Shown here: positions 1 to 12,700 of the stretch, piece after piece
How the letters are laid out: each line of letters starts with the position of its first letter
Position numbering within the stretch: position 1 is the first letter of the stretch
Assembly: GCF_021730395.1 (NCBI RefSeq)
Contig: NC_069374.1
Span: 60,284,501-60,348,500, forward strand
Length of the DNA: 64,000 nt
DNA from: Mercenaria mercenaria
Lineage: Eukaryota; Mollusca; Bivalvia; Venerida; Veneridae
Reading direction: 5' to 3'
Notes under the pieces: model-generated
What the model saw: the letters and a program-made list of their open reading frames with translations, nothing else
Told to the model about the DNA's origin: nothing
The model's database searches: none
Made by a program: the position numbers and the translations under genes

Positions 1-28
1 TTATAATTAGTCCGTGATATTGATTGTC

Positions 29-101
29 TGATTAGCTCAGTTGGAAGAGCTTCTGACTTGCAAGCAGAAGGTTGCGGGTTCGAGTCCTGTCTCGGGCTGT
101 A
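29..101 (+). repeat. tRNA-Ala(UGC)-like sequence, copy 1 (SINE head or pseudogene)
   Basis: Starts GTCTGATTAGCTCAGTTGG; anticodon loop CTTGCAA would read UGC (Ala), and GGTTCGAGTCC-type B box is present as GGGTTCGAGTCC. The acceptor stem pairs at 6 of 7 positions with G-U pairs. Homology with copy 2 extends both upstream and downstream of the tRNA part, so this is a repeat unit rather than a plain tRNA gene. Confidence 0.6.
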
Positions 102-272
102 CATTTTTTCACTTCTATTGTATTGGTGCCGTTAGTGTGGTGACTAGCCTTGAAATCCTAGAGCTAGGGTGAATCTATGGCTGGGTTAGTCAAAAGAATC
201 TGAGTTTATAACTTTGAAAAACAAAGGAGAGAGGAATGTAGCAATGTGTATATAATTAGTCTATGGTATTGA

Positions 273-352
273 TTGTCCGATTAGCTTCGTTGGTAGAGCA
301 TCTTACTTGCAAGCAGAAGGTCGCAGGTCGCAGGTTCAAGTCTTGTATCGGG
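273..352 (+). repeat. tRNA-Ala(UGC)-like sequence, copy 2
   Basis: Starts GTCCGATTAGC and ends TATCGGGCTGCA; the acceptor stem GTCCGAT/ATCGGGC pairs fully (one G-U). A short duplication (GTCGCAG twice) sits in the variable/T-arm region and spoils the fold. Together with copy 1 it marks a direct duplication of about 245 bp. Confidence 0.55.
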
Positions 353-535
353 CTGCACATTTTCCACTCATATTACACTGTGAAAATGATAAATAAAGGC
401 AGCCAGTGTAAAAAAAATTACCAAACTTGTTTGAATGATTTAGATACAAGGCACAGCCTACTCAATTAACGGCCTTACTAGGATAACTGTTAACATAATT
501 AACCTTATTTTCCAGGTTGACAGAAAGGAGAAGTA

Positions 536-715
536 ATGTTTGAAATTTTACCAGTCAACTCTCCATCTTTGGAGACTTCCATCAGTCTAACTGTGATTGT
601 TTTGGTGTGTTGTCAGCTTGTTGCATGGTTCCTACGATACAGGAGATGGGTGGCAGTATATGATGAATTACCAATGAAAAAGGAAAGGCATTGGTTCTTT
701 GGCCACATAAATGAG
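536..715 (+). CDS. CYP4: CYP4 coding exon 1 (membrane anchor)
   Basis: Codes residues 1-60: a short lumenal start, a hydrophobic anchor at about 17-33, basic RYRR stop-transfer residues, and WFFGHINE, the CYP4 linker before the catalytic domain. Ends in phase 0 at GAG|GTAAAT. The exon itself probably begins at 516, after TTTTCCAG, leaving 20 nt of 5' UTR here. Confidence 0.9.
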
Positions 716-3700
716 GTAAATATCTGCCCCGTTAGGTTCTTAATCCTTATACTGCTAAATAATCTATAATGACCTTGCCTTCTTTCAATTAAGACTGTAC
801 CTTAACTGTTAAAAGGGATGCTTACAAAAAAATACTGACTGAATGGTGAACAGTGCAGATCATGATCAGACTGCATGATTGACAACTGTAAAAAAGCTTA
901 TAAACAATTTCTTGAATATCATCAGCTCAATAAGTATATGACAGCAGGTATTTTTAGTATTTTAAAGCGTCTGCTATGAGGTTACAGAAGGGGCACAAAC
1001 ATTTTTTGGAAAAAATCTGTGAAGGAAAATTAGTAATTAAATAATTCATGATAGGTAAGGCATTTCATTCCTGTAAGTGACTTGTATCTGTCTTGGTCAT
1101 AAGGAATATGATCTCTTTAAGACTTATACAGGTTAGCAATTTGAAATGCCTTTCCAAAGTATGGGATGAAATGCTGCCACATATAATAGAAATAATTTGA
1201 TTTTTGAAAATGAAATTTAAGCATTACACACCACCATAATGGTATCAGTTCGTTTATCAGGTGTCTTAAAATTCCTGTCCAAAACTGATTTTGTCCAGTG
1301 CTTTGCATGTTCATGTATAGTGAAATAAAAAGTATTTTTAGATATCAAACTATAGTTGAATTCAAGTTTGTGGTTCTCTAAAAAAATTTAATCTCCACAA
1401 ACAAAAATATTATTCTCTTTAATTAAATATTTTAGCATTTCCTTTCAACAAATTTATGTTCAGTTAACAGAGCCATTTTGGCCAAAAACTTATATTTGAT
1501 TGTAGGCTTGTTGAGGAAATTACATGTATTATCTAATTTACTGCAGCACCCAGGTCCATCTGAAGAAGGAATCAAGTTTCAAGTTGCATTCACAGAAATA
1601 TTTCCCAAGTTCCACGCTATATGGTTTGGTAGATTAAGATGCATAATTATCGCTCACCATCCAGATACCATGAGAACAGTAATGCGTGCTTCTGGTAAGA
1701 ATTAAACAATTTAATCTGTTTGTTGGTTAAGTTGAGTTTTACATCGCATTATAGGTCATATGGCGACTTTCCAATTTGATGATGGAGGAAGACCCCAGGT
1801 GCCCCTCCAGGCATTATTTAATCACAGTCGGCAGCTGGGTAGAACCACAGACCATCCGTAGGCTGACTGGATGGCTTCCTCACAAGGAGAATTCATTGCT
1901 CTGAATGAGGCTTGAACCCATTATTGATGAGGGGCAAGTGATTTGAAGTCAGCCACCTTAACCACTCGGCCATGGAGGTCCCATTTTATCTGTTACTTTT
2001 ATCTGTTACCACCAAGTACTTTTAAAAATGTTATAATCTCTCATATTTAATCAATACTTTTAAGTTATAGATAACAAATTGAGCCGTGCCATGAGAAAAT
2101 CAACATAGTGGGTTTGCGACCAGCATGGATCCAGACCAGCCTGCGCATCCGCGCAGTCTGGTCAGGATCCATGCTGTTCGCTAATGGTTTCTCTAATTGC
2201 AGTAGGCTTTAAAAGCAAACAGCATGGATCCTGACCAGACTGTGTGGATGCGCAGGCTGGTCTGGATCCATGCTGGTCGTACACCCACTATGTTGGTTTT
2301 CTCATGGCGCGGCTCAGTTATTGTTTATTTTAAAGCGGAAAACAAGTTCACCTGATATAGTTGAAATGGTGACAATAAGTTTTCATGCATTTCAATGTTT
2401 TGACAGAGATAGTACTTATTAAATGTGCAGTAATGTGCAGTTGGTCCCATATTATGTCATACTTAATGATAGCCTAAATGCATGTATTATCTTTATATGT
2501 TTTTTAACTTGACTAGAAGAAATAAATGTAAAGCTGTCCTACTCATCCCGGCATCCTAATTCTCATCTGCAGCTTGGTTAAAGTTTTGATATACTTCCAC
2601 TCTATCTTTGTTATTACTTACTGAATTAGATATTAATTTTAAAATAGTTCAAGTTGATTTAAATCTTCAACCACAATATAAGACAAAGGCCCTAACTCTG
2701 GCACCAATATTAATGAATTATGCCCAGTTTTTAGAATTTCGGATTAAAGCTTTGATGCACTTCCACTCTGTCTCTGTTATTACTTAATGAATTTGCTTCA
2801 TATTTATTTATAACTATTGTTATAGTGGATTTAAATCTTCAGCCACAACATACAAGGGCCCTAACTGTGGCACCAGTATGAATTATACAAGGGCCCTAAC
2901 TGTGGCACCAGTATGAATTATGTGCCATTTTGAGAATTTAGAAATTAGAATTTCAGATCAAAGTTTTGATGCACCGTCAATGAAAGTGTTTTCATTACAG
3001 TTAAAACTTGCTACAGACCACCGCTAAACAGAGACCACTGGGCCCTAAAGATCAATGGTTTTATTTCCTATTTTATCATTTACAGTGAATAAAGAACACT
3101 TTCCATTGAACACCATTTTTTGTCTCTCCAAAGGATAGTCTTTGTTCTAGACAGGTTTGATTGTAGTGCGAGATGGATCTCCTTTAAGTTTAAAATAGTT
3201 GTCCCATATAGTAACCAGCATGATATGATACAAGGGCAGTTAACTCTGGGAGAAATATACCATGAATTATGCCTTTTTATAGTTTACCAAAATTTTGGTT
3301 AATGTTTTGGTGTACATAGCCTCTATCTGTGTTTTGATTCAAACTAAAAACAGTTGTTCCACACCATTACCTGCATCATTATATGACAAGGTCCAGAAAG
3401 TAAAGACTTGTGTCATTTTTTTTCCTGGATAGGCAATTGGGCACACCCATGTCACTAACATGAATTATGTCTCCCCCAGGAGACATATTGTTTTTGCCCT
3501 GTCCGTCCGTCCGTCCGTCCGTACGTCCGTCCGTACGTCACACTTCATTTCCGAGCAATAACTGGAGAACCATATGACCTAGAACCTTCAAACTTCATAG
3601 GGTTGTAGGGCTGCTGGAGTAGACGACCCCTATTGTTTTTGGGGTCACTCCATCAAAGGTCAAGGTCACAGGGGCCTGAACATTGAAAACCATTTCCGAT

Positions 3701-6700
3701 CAATAACTAAAGAATCACTTGACCCAGAATGTTGAAACTTCATAGGATGATTGGTCATGAAGAGTAGATGACCCCTATTGATTTTGGGGTCACTCCGTCA
3801 AAGGTCAAGGTCACAGGGGCCTGAACATTGAAAACCATTTCCGATCAATAACTAGAGAACCACTTGACCCAGAATGTTGAAACTTCATTTGATGATTGAT
3901 CATGAAGAGTAGATGACCCCTATTGGTTTTGGGGTCACTCCGTCAAAGGTCAAGGTCACAGGGGCCTGAACATTGAAAACCATTTCCAATCAATAACTAG
4001 AGAACCACCTGACCCAGAATGTTGAAACTTGATAGGATGATTGGTCATAAAAAGTAGACGACCCCTATTGTTTTTGGGGTCACTCCATCAAAGGTCAAGG
4101 TCACAGGGGCCTGAACATTAAAACCATTTCTGATCAATAACTAGAGAACCACTTGACCCAGAATGTTGAAACTTCATAGGATGATTGTACATGCAGAGTA
4201 GATGACCCCTATCGATTTTGGGGTCACTCCATTAAAGGTCAAGGTCACAGGGGCCTGAACATTGAAAACCATTTCCAGTCAGTAACTTGAGAAACACTTG
4301 ACCCAGAATGTTGAAACTTAATAGGATGATTGATCATAAAGAGTAGATGACCCCTAACCATTTTGGGGTCACTCTGTGAAAGGTCAAGGTCACAGGGGCC
4401 CGAACATTGAAAACCATTTCCGGTCAGTAACTTGATAACCACTTGACCCAGAATGATGAAACTTCGTAGGATGATTGGTCATGCAGAGTAGATGAACCCT
4501 AACGATTTTAGGGTCACTCTGTTAAAGGTCAAGGCCACAGGGGCCTGAACATGGAAAACCATTTCCAATCAATAACTTGAGAACCTCTCGACCCAGAATG
4601 TTGAAACTTCATAGGATGATTGTTCATGCAGAGTAAATGACCGTTATTGTTTTTGGGGTCACTCTGTTAAAGGTCAAGGTCACAGGGGCCTGAACATTGA
4701 TAACCAGTTCCGATCAATAACTTGAGAACCACTTGACCCAGAATGTTGAAACTTCATAGGATGATTGAACATGCAGAGTAGATGACCCCTATTGATTTTT
4801 GGGTAAGTCTATTAAAGGTCAAGGTCACAGTGGCCTGTTCATGTAAAATCATTTTTTGGAAATAACTTGAGAACCACTTGACCTACAATGTTGAAACTAA
4901 ATATGATGATTGGACATGCAGAGTAGATGACCCCTATTTATTTTGAGGTCACTTGATCAAAGGTCAAGGTCACAGGAGCCTGAACAGTGACTTGAGAACC
5001 ACTAGGCCACTAGTGTTGAAATTTAGCGGGATGACTGGACATGCCAAGTAGATGATCCATATTGCAGCCAACCATCAGTGTCTCTTTGACTTTCGCTCCT
5101 GACCCCTATTGACTTCGTGCCTATAGGACTTTGCATTGGGGGAGACATGCGCTTTTTTACAAAAGCATTTTCTAGTTTATTTTGTCAGTTCATTAAATGT
5201 TTTGTTTCCTCTTCTAGTGTATTAATAACTACAGATTTCACTATCCAGCTTGAAAATATCAAATGCATTCAAATGCCCTGTCTCTTGCAGCTCTTGTTTA
5301 TCAATTAATATTTCATATTCAGCTTATGTGGCTAGAAAACCACGTGACCCGGGCACGGCCTATCAGCTAGGTGTTAAATGGCTTGGAGAAGGTTTACTTA
5401 TCGCTAATGGCGACCGATGGGCAAGGAACAGGCGACTCCTTACACCAGCGTTCCACTTTGATATTCTGCAACCATATGTTGATGTGTTCAACAGCTGTAC
5501 TGACATACTTCTGGTAATTATTTAGAATTTAGAAAATACATGTAGTTATTTCGCTATATGTCTGACATGTTTTAGTTGCATATATGTTGAATAATGTAGT
5601 TAGCACATCTTTAGAGGGAAAAATGTCAGATAGAAAATAATGTGATGCCAGTAGTAAAGTATGTAGACTATTTTAGTTGAATAACAAATTTCATGGTGAG
5701 ACTACATAATATTATATTATGTCAGTAGGTTACACTAAAGTTAAAATATACTGATCAAACATTTAGTTATGTAGATAAATTAGAAAATATAAATGCATCA
5801 ATACTGTAAAATCAGTTTTTAAATTAGCCTTTACTTATATTTAATGAAAAGACAGAAATAGATAAGATATTACATTATACATTTTGTAGTTTTTTCTGAA
5901 CTTAAGTTATCCAGCTTGTCTACAAAAGGTTTATTCCCTTCATCAGAGCCTGAAGGTGGACCTTGCTGCATAGACTTAAGTTCAGAAAGACAATTATCTA
6001 ATATTCTCTTTGAACACTTGAAACTGTGCTGTACTTGCACTCATGTTATAGGGATATGTGCAAACCTTTAAGCTAATGTTAAAATGTGTTAAACATTTAC
6101 TAACACTTTACATATTGTATTACGTTAAAGATATCATTACTGTTACTATTTGATATAAATGAAATCCTTAACATGAAATAAATGAATGGTTTTACTGTAA
6201 AGTCTATTATATCTAAACATCCATCAGTATAATCATGAATGATTTCTTTTCCAGGACAAAATTGAGAAGGTAGCTGAATCAGGTGAATCTTTTGAAGTGT
6301 TTGAGCATATAGGCCTTTGTTCTCTAGATATCATTACAAGATGTGCTTTTTCTTACAATACTGATTGCCAGACACAAGGGTAGGTACTCTAATATTTGAG
6401 AAACATGTTTAAATCGTTTAGACCACTTTAAGTTTTGAAATTCTTTGATATATAGCTATTGAACAGAAGCATGAAATGCCAGATTAGCATACCATTTAAA
6501 TGAATCTCAGTTTTGTATTAATCAGGACATATCAATCATAACATCAGCAGGATAAAATTTGATATTATTAATTATAGATCTACCCCTAGATACAAAGTGT
6601 ATGGGGGTTGTATATATATTTTGAAGTTATACCAGTATTTATGTCTGTCTGTCTGTCATGACAGCTTACATCCTCTTAACCTTTGGAAGGATTTCACTTC

Positions 6701-9700
6701 TGTCAGTTATCAACCTGGTCAAGATGACATGCAGAATGCATAACCCAGATCATTAAGTCAAAGGTCAAGGTAACACTTGGAGGTCAAAGGTCAAATAGCT
6801 AAACATTTTATCCTCACCATATTGTACCACTTGGAAGACTTCCATAAAGCTAACATCAGATGTAACAATCAACAAGATGACGTTAAGAGCACACAACAAA
6901 GGTCAATAGATCCAAGGTCAGGGTCACACTTAGAGGTCAAAATTTAAATAGCTTGAAATTATGTCCTCTCCAAATCTTTTAGATCATTTGGAAGCTTTTC
7001 ATGAAAGTTGTGCATCAGGATAATGTGCTTACATTGCAACAAGTTCAGAAGATATGAGGTCAAGGTCATACTTGGAGGTTAAAGCCCAAAAAGCTTGACT
7101 ACATGACCACTCCATATCGTCTAAATGGCCCAAAAGATTCATAAAACTAGCATCAATTATTTATGACATCAAGATGGTTTGCAGAACACACAACCTAAGT
7201 CACAAGGCTTAAGGTAAAGATCACAATTGGAAGATGAAATGGCTTAACTTCATGTCTGCGCCATATCATTTAAACAGCTTAATGAATTTTCATAAAACAT
7301 ATCATCAGTTGCTTGCCTCATCAAGAGAATGTGCAAAGCATATGACCTGTTTATGGCCTCAAGGTCAGTGTCAGACTTAGAGGTCAGAGATCAGTTATCT
7401 TATATTTGTGTTCGCTCCAAATTTTTTAACCGCTGGAAGGATTCCATAACACTAGAATCAATGATTCACCTCATCAAGATTACTTGTGGCATAAAGGCTG
7501 GTCAGTAGGTTCAAGGTCAAGGTCATACAGTCAACATTCATAATCAAAACAATTTACTTCCCTGTTTCAAAGCCACGTCTCAGGATTTTTATCACCTTTA
7601 TTGGTAGATCTATTTAACCTTTAGCCTGCTGGCAGCAAGTGATTCTGTCTTTGCAACCATTGCAGACAAAGATCATCCTGCACACCTGTGCAGACTGATC
7701 ATGGTCTGCACTGTTCGCATTTCAGTCTGATAATTTTTTTAATGAACACCCCTTTTAATAATAATTGGTTTTGTCCAAATTGAAAATTTGAGAAATTTAG
7801 CAGGCTAAGGGTTAATAGTAACATTGTTATGGCTGTTGACTCAAATGATTTCTTTCTCTGGTATTTGTTCTAGACAGAAACATCCCTATGTTCAAGCTGT
7901 GCACAGACTTTCAGAATTATGGATAGAAAGATCATTGTAAGTACAGACTCTTAGTATGATAGTTCATCTTGAAATTCAGTGTTTTTCTTTTTAATTTTAT
8001 TATACTAAACTCAAGTCTACAATTTTATTTTGTAATTAAAGGCCACCGACCCACAATACATAAACATAAAGTATAGACATGTACTTGTGTACCCAGCATT
8101 TCGAAGAAAGACAACTCCTTTAGGTAATGCATATTGGATAAAGTGGGTACTCTCCCTTTAACATTCACATCAGTAATCTATACATGTATTTAGTAGAAGT
8201 TCTTTTAAATTTTTTTAGAACTACCATTTTTTTACAGTTTACTGTAGTACCCAATGTGTACCAGGTGTATAAATATTGATTACTAATTGCATCAAATCTT
8301 GGACTTTGGAAAAATAGATGAAAATCACATTCTACATCATCAATATGAAAATCAATTTTTTCTACAAAATGTACTGACAGATACCTGCATTTCGAGGTAT
8401 ATTAATGTCTGCCTGCTTCAATTCTAATTTCAATTTTATAATTAATAATACATATACATACAAGTAAAGACATGTAGTTGTGTACCCAGCATATCAAAGA
8501 AAGACAGTTTTTTTAGGTAATGCATATTAGACAAAGTGAGTATTATATTCTCCCTTTAACATTCACATCTGTGATCTATGTATTCAGTAAATGTTGAACA
8601 AACACTGCTTTTTTCTTAAGTTTTTCAGAACTATCAGTTTTTAACAATTCATGAAAGTTGTTTACTGTAGTACCCAATGTGTACCAGTTGTATAGATATT
8701 GATTACTAATTGTATCTAATCTTGGACATTGGAAAATTCACTTCCTGATATGAATGTTTTCTGCACAATATATATGTTTGTAGTGTATTAATATTCGTAC
8801 AAAAACAGATTTCCATTTTAGCTTAAAACTTATCATGAGGATTGACCCATGTTAAATCATCTCAGATCTGAGACATTTACAAGAAAAATTACTTTGCTAA
8901 AACATCTCTGTAGAAATTATCTTATAAAAATACTTCTAAATGTACAGGCCCTTTTCAGGTGAGCCACTTGAGCTGTTGAGTCAGTTTTGTTAAAAAATTA
9001 TTGTGGAATATTTTACACAGGACATTTTGTATCTTTAGAAGTCTTAGACAATCAAGTTGTTCCCTCTACAAGTTAGATCCCATTTCATATAAAAAAAAAT
9101 TTCAAGCTGTTGTTTTGTTGAAAACATGTGACAGTGACATTGAGGGATGATTATGACTGTTGGCAAAAATTCAAATTATACTGTACTAATGAATGATATT
9201 TCATATTTTTTCAGGAAAGTATTACAGGCTTTTGACTTCATTTATTATAACTTTACCAAAGAAGGAAAAGAATTCCTGAAATTATGCAAATTTGTCCATG
9301 ATGTGTCAGAAGATATAATTGACAAACGACGAAAGGCAATAGTATGTATAAATTTCACAAACCTTGTTTAATTTGCTACATTTACCGGTACATTGATCAG
9401 TGGTTTTTTTTCAATTAGAATATATATTTTTGATCATTTTGATCAGTTATTTAACAGTTTCTTTCCAGTAGTGAGGTATTTCCTACCTGTATCCATGTTC
9501 ACAAAATACCTGCTACATTGTATATGTTTTTAGCTCACCTTAACAAAACGTTCTGGGAGTGCTAACAGTATTGTAGGATGGTCTTGCGTCAGTTGTATGG
9601 CAACCCAGGCGAGTATTTGTAGTTCACCTGAGCACCATAGGGTATGTCGTGCGTTGTCAACAGTTTTACCGTTAACACAATTTTAGCCCAGTCATAACGA

Positions 9701-12700
9701 AATTTGGTCAGAAAGTTACCCTCAATAAAATTACACTCAAATTTGTTAATGGGTTATCCGTGGTCAAAATCTAGGTGAGTAGGTTGTTTAAAAGGAAAAC
9801 CTAATAAACACTTAAGATGAGACATTTTCTACCTCCTCTTTATGAAACTTTGTCAGAACGTTTACATCTATGAAATCTAGTACATGTTCAAAACTTGGTT
9901 ACCTTAAACTAGGTTATTAATTTAGATCATAGAAAAACCTTGTTAATACCTAGTGGTCACATTTCGAGGGCTGAGCGCGAAACTATTGTATCTTGTTCTT
10001 TATTCATATACAGTTACAATAGTTTCGCGCTCAGCCCACGATTTATTGTTAGATCTTCATAAAAAATCAGAATGTGTGTTTCTGTGAAATCTAAGTCGAG
10101 TTCAAAACTGGGTTTCGAGAGGTAAAAAACCAAGTCACTTGGCCAAATCTTACAAAAACCTTGTAAACACTGTAGAGATCATAAAACTTGGTCAGAAAGA
10201 TAGTCTTCCTGATATTTTGGTCATGTTTAAACTTGATTATCTGTGTCATAAACTAGATCATTCGATTATCTTGGTCTTAAACTAGATCACTAGGTCAAAT
10301 TGTAAAAAGACATTGATAACACTCTAAAGGCCACATTTTCTACCTGATCTTCATGACGCTTGGTTTGAATATTTGTCCGTTTAAAATCTAAAATGAATAT
10401 GTAACTAGGTCAAAGGTTTGAGCCTTCCAGTTCATGTCCACTCTGTATCTCCTAAACCCCTTAAAGGCTTTTTATGGATCTTGAGTCAAATGATCACCTC
10501 ATTAAGACGATTTGCAGAACTCATGAGTCAGCCATGTTGGCTCAAGGTCATGGTCACAACTCAAGGTAAAGTGTTTGAGCCTTCCATTTTATGTCTGCTC
10601 TGGATCTCCTAAACCCCTTGAAGGATTTTCATGAAACTTGAATCAAGTGATCACCTTATCAAGATGATGTGCAGAACTCATGTGTCAGCCATGTTGACTC
10701 AAGGTCAAGGTCACAACTGAATGTCAAAAGTTTGAGCTCTGTATCTCCTAAACCCCTTGAAGGATTTTCATGAAACTTGTGTCAAATGATCACCTCATCA
10801 AGACGATGTGCAGAACTTATGAGTAAGCCATGTTGGCTCAAGGTCAAGGTAACAACTTAAGGCCAAAGGTTTGAGCCTTCCATTTTGTGTCTGCTATGTA
10901 TCTCCTAAACCCCTTGAAGTATTTTCAAATTCATTGATTTCCTCATACATGGACTATAGCTGTCTTTCAGACTGTCTTGTCAACTTGATTTTCATATATC
11001 TTTGTGGAAATGTTTGTCTGTATGGAGTTAAGGTCTGGTATAAAACTATGTCTCTAGTTTAAATCAATGAAAAAACATGTTTAATGATTACATGATTTAC
11101 ATAAAACGTGGTCAAGAGGTTTGTTCTTATGGAATATAGGCCTTATTAGATGCTAGGTTATCTTGGATAAGAACTAGATCAGGTGTGCTATTAAGGGCCT
11201 TCAGTGTCCTCTTCTTACTTATTAATAATTATGTTCTGCTCAGAAACTTCTTGTCAGAAATACACCAAATTTGTTACATAGCATTATGGCAAGGTTTCTC
11301 TTTTAGATTTTTTTCAAATGGAGACACTTGGTCAAGAGGTTTGTTATGGAATATAGGCCTTATTAGATGCTAGGTTATCTGGGATAAGAACTAGATCAGG
11401 TGTGCTATTAAGGGCCTTCGGTGCCCTCTTCTTACTTATTAATAATTATCTTCTGCTCAGAAACTTCTTGTAAGAAATACACCAAATTTGTTACATAGCA
11501 TTATGGCAAGGTTCCTCTTTCAGATTTTTTCAAATGGAGGCACTTGGTCCTTTTTACGAGTCGCTAGACTTGAAGATATAAAAACCTTTTAATGACTTCT
11601 TCTGATGAACCATATGAGGGATCGTCAAACTTGTTCTTTGTTTTGACTGTTCATCATTATTACGTCGTCTCTCAATTTTGTTCAAATTGATGCTCTCGGT
11701 CCCTTTTTGGGGCAGCTAGATCTAAAAAAAGAAAAAGCATTAATTGACTTTTTTCATGACCCACTTTATAGACCTTCATCAAACTTGGTCTGCATCATTG
11801 TAAGGTCCTCTTTGCAAATTTGTTCAAAAGGGGATAAAGGCAAGTGAACGATTTAGGTCCGCCTCTATGGCCCTCTTGATATACATGTATAAAATAATGT
11901 AGTATTAACTGTAATGCTATAAGGTTCATGATGCAGTGTAATTTATACCTAGCAAAAATATTAAAGTCTTAAAGGCTCATAATGCTTTTGTTTAGAATGT
12001 GGCTGCCACAATGTTCGTTATTAACATAAAATATGTTAATTTCTTGTAAAAGTCTATGTATGATCATTGTTTTCTATATTTTTTGACAGAGGTTTCAATA
12101 TTAATGAATATAGTAGAATGTTTTATTGAATCTGTTGTCTTTGATTACCTCCCTTTGTTGCTCTAACTGTACAGTGAACTGCAGTATTAAAAATAACGCT
12201 TTTCTAACCACATAGTTTTGCATAACATCTATTTGAACAGCTGTTTTATCAGTTTTTAACATAAAAGTTAAAGCCTTGTGGAACTTAAACATGTGCTGAT
12301 GTACATGTTTGTACTGGAACTTAAAAATTCTTTAGACCCAGATTTGTAATTAATCATTTAAATGTGTAGCTTAAGTTAGCACGTTGCATTTTATATGGAC
12401 TTTTTCTGTCATCTAGTTCATCGTTTGTAATTTTCAGATTGCTATGAGGAAATAAATCTGAGTCTTTGGATTGGATATATTTCCATATCTTTAGTAACAG
12501 TTCCCATGATAATTTTGATTTTCTAGCTCTGAAAGACCAAGTAATTAAAATGAAATGTATTGAATGTAATAATTATTAAGCTGCAGGTTAAAGCTAGTGG
12601 GGAAAGCTGAATGACTGTAATTTCACAGTATGAAGTATAACTTAAGGTGTATGTGCGCTGTTGTAAAATAATTAGAGAACTGTAGACTGAAATGAAATAA

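Larger units (their letters stand above)
9531..11879 (+). mobile_element. Degenerate composite array, family A (AGCTCACC...GTGAACG)
   Basis: Begins TTTTTAGCTCACCTTAAC and ends AAGTGAACGATTTAGGTCCG, then a CCTCTATGG hairpin and CCTCTTG. Inside are a second worn start (AGTTCACCTGAGCACC at about 9620), units with CTCCTAAACCCCTTGAAGG, a hairpin insertion (9968-10037) and a tandem duplication (11110-11542). An old, layered element in CYP4 intron 6. Confidence 0.6.

Noticed and set aside
29-101. Functional tRNA-Ala(UGC) gene
   Set aside because: Acceptor stem mismatch, repeat flanks shared with copy 2, and an unusual anticodon stem; kept as a tRNA-like repeat.
4245-4442. Open frames in the 145-bp family C arrays, also at 25980-26452 and 37445-38372
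   Set aside because: They repeat with the unit (SGSQVTDWKWFSMFRPL-like), change frame between units and lie in non-coding repeat DNA.
3467-5176. Family C as a cut-and-paste transposon because of ATGTCTCCCCCA inverted ends
   Set aside because: The inverted repeat is not terminal at the 3' side (a hairpin and CTAG follow) and no target duplication is visible, so a rolling-circle type fits better.
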